Shown: piece after piece, positions 51,798 to 53,478 of the stretch
Position numbering within the stretch: position 1 is the first letter of the stretch
Layout of the letters: every line of letters begins with the position of its first letter
Assembly: GCA_003155795.1 (NCBI GenBank)
Contig: PMEM01000021.1
Span: 136,180-189,657, forward strand
Direction: 5' to 3'
DNA length: 53,478 bases
Origin: Gemmatimonadota bacterium
GTDB lineage: Bacteria; Gemmatimonadota; Gemmatimonadetes; Gemmatimonadales; Gemmatimonadaceae
Program-made: the position numbers and the translations under genes
The notes under the pieces: generated by a model
Databases searched by the model: none
Told to the model about the DNA's origin: nothing
What the model saw: only the letters and a program-made list of their open reading frames with translations

Positions 51798-53018
51798 TCA
51801 GGCGTCCGCTATCGTACGCATGATATCGATCTTGCCAACATCAACCCTGTGTGCAGTAAACATCCGAAGCCACCGTGCGGACCGGTAGAGCTCATCGGAG
51901 AGTCGCGGGAGGTTGATGGTGCCTGAGAGTGCGCGATCGGTCAGGAGCTCGACGGTACCATCGCGGCGTAACACCGGGATATCGACCCCGAGCATGGGAG
52001 TTTTCTCAGGATAGTCAAGCAGCAGCTCGCCGGATTTGAGCCCGAGCGAAGCAGCGAGTGAATCTTCGGCAGCGCGGGTACGTCGCCGGTCGTTGGCGAT
52101 CCATTCTCCGAAGTCACCATCGAGTTCCGAGGCAGGCCAATCGACAGCGCGCTTGTACAGATGTCGCGATCTGAGCGCGTCGAGCAACGGCGACGGCGAA
52201 CGATCCTGCAGGAAATACAGCAACCCCTCATCGGTGAAGCCTGCGAGCTGCTCCTGTCCGATCAAGCCGGAGAGGCAAGCGTCTTCTACGATGCGTTTGT
52301 ACATCGCGGTCGCACTTCGCACCGCATGGTGCCAGTACACGTTGCGGTACATCTGGTACTTGGCGAACAGAAGTGATTCCAGCGCAGACAAGCCCTTTTC
52401 CGCGACGCCAACCGTTCGTCGTCCGTCGATGGGGTTCGCAACGAGAACCATCGAGTTTATCAGGCGATCGACGTCGATCTCGCCATACGCTACACCGCAC
52501 ATGTGCGCGTCGCGCTTGAGATATTCGATCTTGTCCAGATCAAGCGAGCCGGCGACGAGCCCTTGAAGCGGCGTGTCCGAGGTACCGCGGATCAATGCAG
52601 TGATTCGCTCTGGAGCGTTCTCCCCGAGATGGTTGCGGAGGATTGACGCGACGGGTCCCTCGGTGATCAGCGCGGTCGCGACCTCTTCATGATGTGTGGC
52701 GCCTATCTCTTCGAGCGCATGCGAGAATGGATAGTGCCCAACGTCGTGGAGCAGCGCCGCAATCGTGGTTATTGCGCATTCCTCGTCGGAAACGTCGGCG
52801 ATTCCGCGGTCACGGAGCAGCACAATCGCGATGCGGCAGAGGTGGTAAGCGCCGAGGGCGTGCTGGAACCGGGTGTGCGTGGCGCCGGGATACACGAGAT
52901 GAGTGAGCCCCAGCTGGCGAACATAACGAAGGCGCTGGAAAACCGGTGTGTCCACCAGTTCCAGCGCCAGCGTGTCAACTCGAATGTTGTTCCAGATCGG
53001 GTCACGGATGATTTCCAT
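51798..53018 (-). CDS. HD-domain phosphohydrolase (dNTPase-like)
   Basis: A 406-aa protein with the HD fold of dNTP triphosphohydrolase/SAMHD-type enzymes. First His in HTRFQHALG (His53), the His-Asp pair His91-Asp92 in ALLHDVGHYPFSH, and a later Asp in GSLDLDKIEYLKRDA complete the metal site. The region QRLRYVRQLGLTHLVYPGA is the characteristic N-terminal stretch of this group (YwfO-type). The exact substrate, a nucleotide or another phosphate ester, is not evident. ATG 53018 follows TTCAGGGC. It lies leftward with the lipoprotein gene downstream. Confidence 0.93.
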   Translation of the reverse strand: MEIIRDPIWNNIRVDTLALELVDTPVFQRLRYVRQLGLTHLVYPGATHTRFQHALGAYHLCRIAIVLLRDRGIADVSDEECAITTIAALLHDVGHYPFSHALEEIGATHHEEVATALITEGPVASILRNHLGENAPERITALIRGTSDTPLQGLVAGSLDLDKIEYLKRDAHMCGVAYGEIDVDRLINSMVLVANPIDGRRTVGVAEKGLSALESLLFAKYQMYRNVYWHHAVRSATAMYKRIVEDACLSGLIGQEQLAGFTDEGLLYFLQDRSPSPLLDALRSRHLYKRAVDWPASELDGDFGEWIANDRRRTRAAEDSLAASLGLKSGELLLDYPEKTPMLGVDIPVLRRDGTVELLTDRALSGTINLPRLSDELYRSARWLRMFTAHRVDVGKIDIMRTIADA

Positions 53019-53063
53019 GCCCTGAAAGCTAACGCCACACGAGCAGCGTGGCTTAGCCTTTCG

Positions 53064-53478
53064 TCACCCCTTGGGTCCGGCCGCTTTCACCGCATCTGAC
53101 GTGCCGGTGAACTTCGCAAAATTATCCCGGAACATCTTGGCGAGTTTGCGAGCCTGCGCGTCGTACGCGTCCTTGTCGGTCCATGTATTGCGCGCGGTGA
53201 GCACTTCGGTTGGGACGTCCGGTACTGCTGTTGGGCTGTTGAGTCCGAAAATCGGATCCGTAGTTGTCGGCACATTGTCGAGTGCACCGCTGAGGATTGC
53301 GTTGACCATCGCGCGCGTGTGGCTCAGCTTCATGCGCTTGCCAACTCCGTACGCGCCGCCGCTCCAACCTGTATTCAGAAGCCAGACTTTGGAGCCGTGT
53401 TCACGTAGCAGGCGACCGAGCATGTCAGCGTATTTGGCTGCTGGCCATACGAGGAACACCGCGCCGAAAGCGGCGCTG
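53064..53478 (-). CDS. pckA: phosphoenolpyruvate carboxykinase (ATP), C-terminal part, cut by window end
   Basis: The last 137 residues of an ATP-dependent PEP carboxykinase, which makes phosphoenolpyruvate from oxaloacetate. The stretch SAAFGAVFLVWPAAKYADMLG, then WLLNTGWSGGAYGVGKRMKL and SHTRAMVNAILSGAL, is the typical C-terminal half. The N-terminal part with the kinase-1a and kinase-2 motifs lies beyond the window. The end includes a short Ala/Lys tail. The frame enters from the right edge. It is transcribed leftwards, 46 bp upstream of the HD gene. Confidence 0.94.
   Translation of the reverse strand, partial: SAAFGAVFLVWPAAKYADMLGRLLREHGSKVWLLNTGWSGGAYGVGKRMKLSHTRAMVNAILSGALDNVPTTTDPIFGLNSPTAVPDVPTEVLTARNTWTDKDAYDAQARKLAKMFRDNFAKFTGTSDAVKAAGPKG

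Noticed and set aside
1-53478. CRISPR arrays, insertion sequences, prophage
   Set aside because: No regularly spaced repeats, transposase, integrase or phage structural frames found by eye.

Overview
The window reads as a continuous piece of bacterial chromosome, most plausibly from a member of the Gemmatimonadota (Gemmatimonadaceae-like). This is an inference from gene content: moderately high GC, a SusC/SusD pair beside very large secreted VPS10/sortilin-type beta-propeller proteins, many Sec lipoproteins and Tat substrates, bacterial housekeeping genes (uvrA, uppS, holB, moaC, pckA) and a family B DNA polymerase. No phage, transposase, integrase, CRISPR array or rRNA was seen. Genes are dense, and the longest stretches without a gene are about 0.3-0.46 kb.

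Left part (1-9.3 kb): the 3' end of a tRNA-Lys, a small unknown gene, then a GspE/PilB-type secretion ATPase fused to a response-regulator receiver domain. It converges on a translationally coupled holB-moaC pair read leftwards. A DJ-1/PfpI protein, a small membrane protein overlapping an HTH_34-type regulator, uppS and a CHASE3-like/PAS hybrid histidine kinase follow on the plus strand.

Envelope and secreted block (9.4-35.5 kb): a VPS10/BNR-repeat protein, a cold-shock gene with a structured leader, periplasmic Cu/Zn superoxide dismutase, an M1 peptidase, two Tat-exported ferritin-like proteins divergent from an unusual GntR-type regulator, a GAF-domain protein, a SusC/SusD pair, a second VPS10-type protein on the opposite strand, and a four-gene rightward set (DUF885-like lipoprotein without HExxH, M24 prolidase-type peptidase, GH127-like glycosidase, unknown secreted protein). 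Together these suggest scavenging of peptides and glycans at the cell surface plus oxidative-stress protection.

Right part (35.5-53.5 kb): a membrane histidine kinase, a family B DNA polymerase with all exonuclease and polymerase motifs, tRNA-Asn, uvrA, a GlsB/YeaQ-type membrane protein, an ABC exporter, a PP2C phosphatase overlapping a tiny gene, and a tyrosine-degradation set (hppD, hmgA, acetoacetyl-CoA synthetase). Then come an unknown lipoprotein, an HD-domain phosphohydrolase and the 3' end of ATP-type pckA, cut by the window edge.

The observations most worth a second look are the secretion ATPase-receiver fusion, the family B polymerase, the csp leader with an intrinsic terminator in front of the gene, the paired palindromes 22 bp apart upstream of susC, the DUF885 protein that has lost its metal motif, and the GntR regulator with an unfamiliar C-terminal domain facing two ferritin-like genes.
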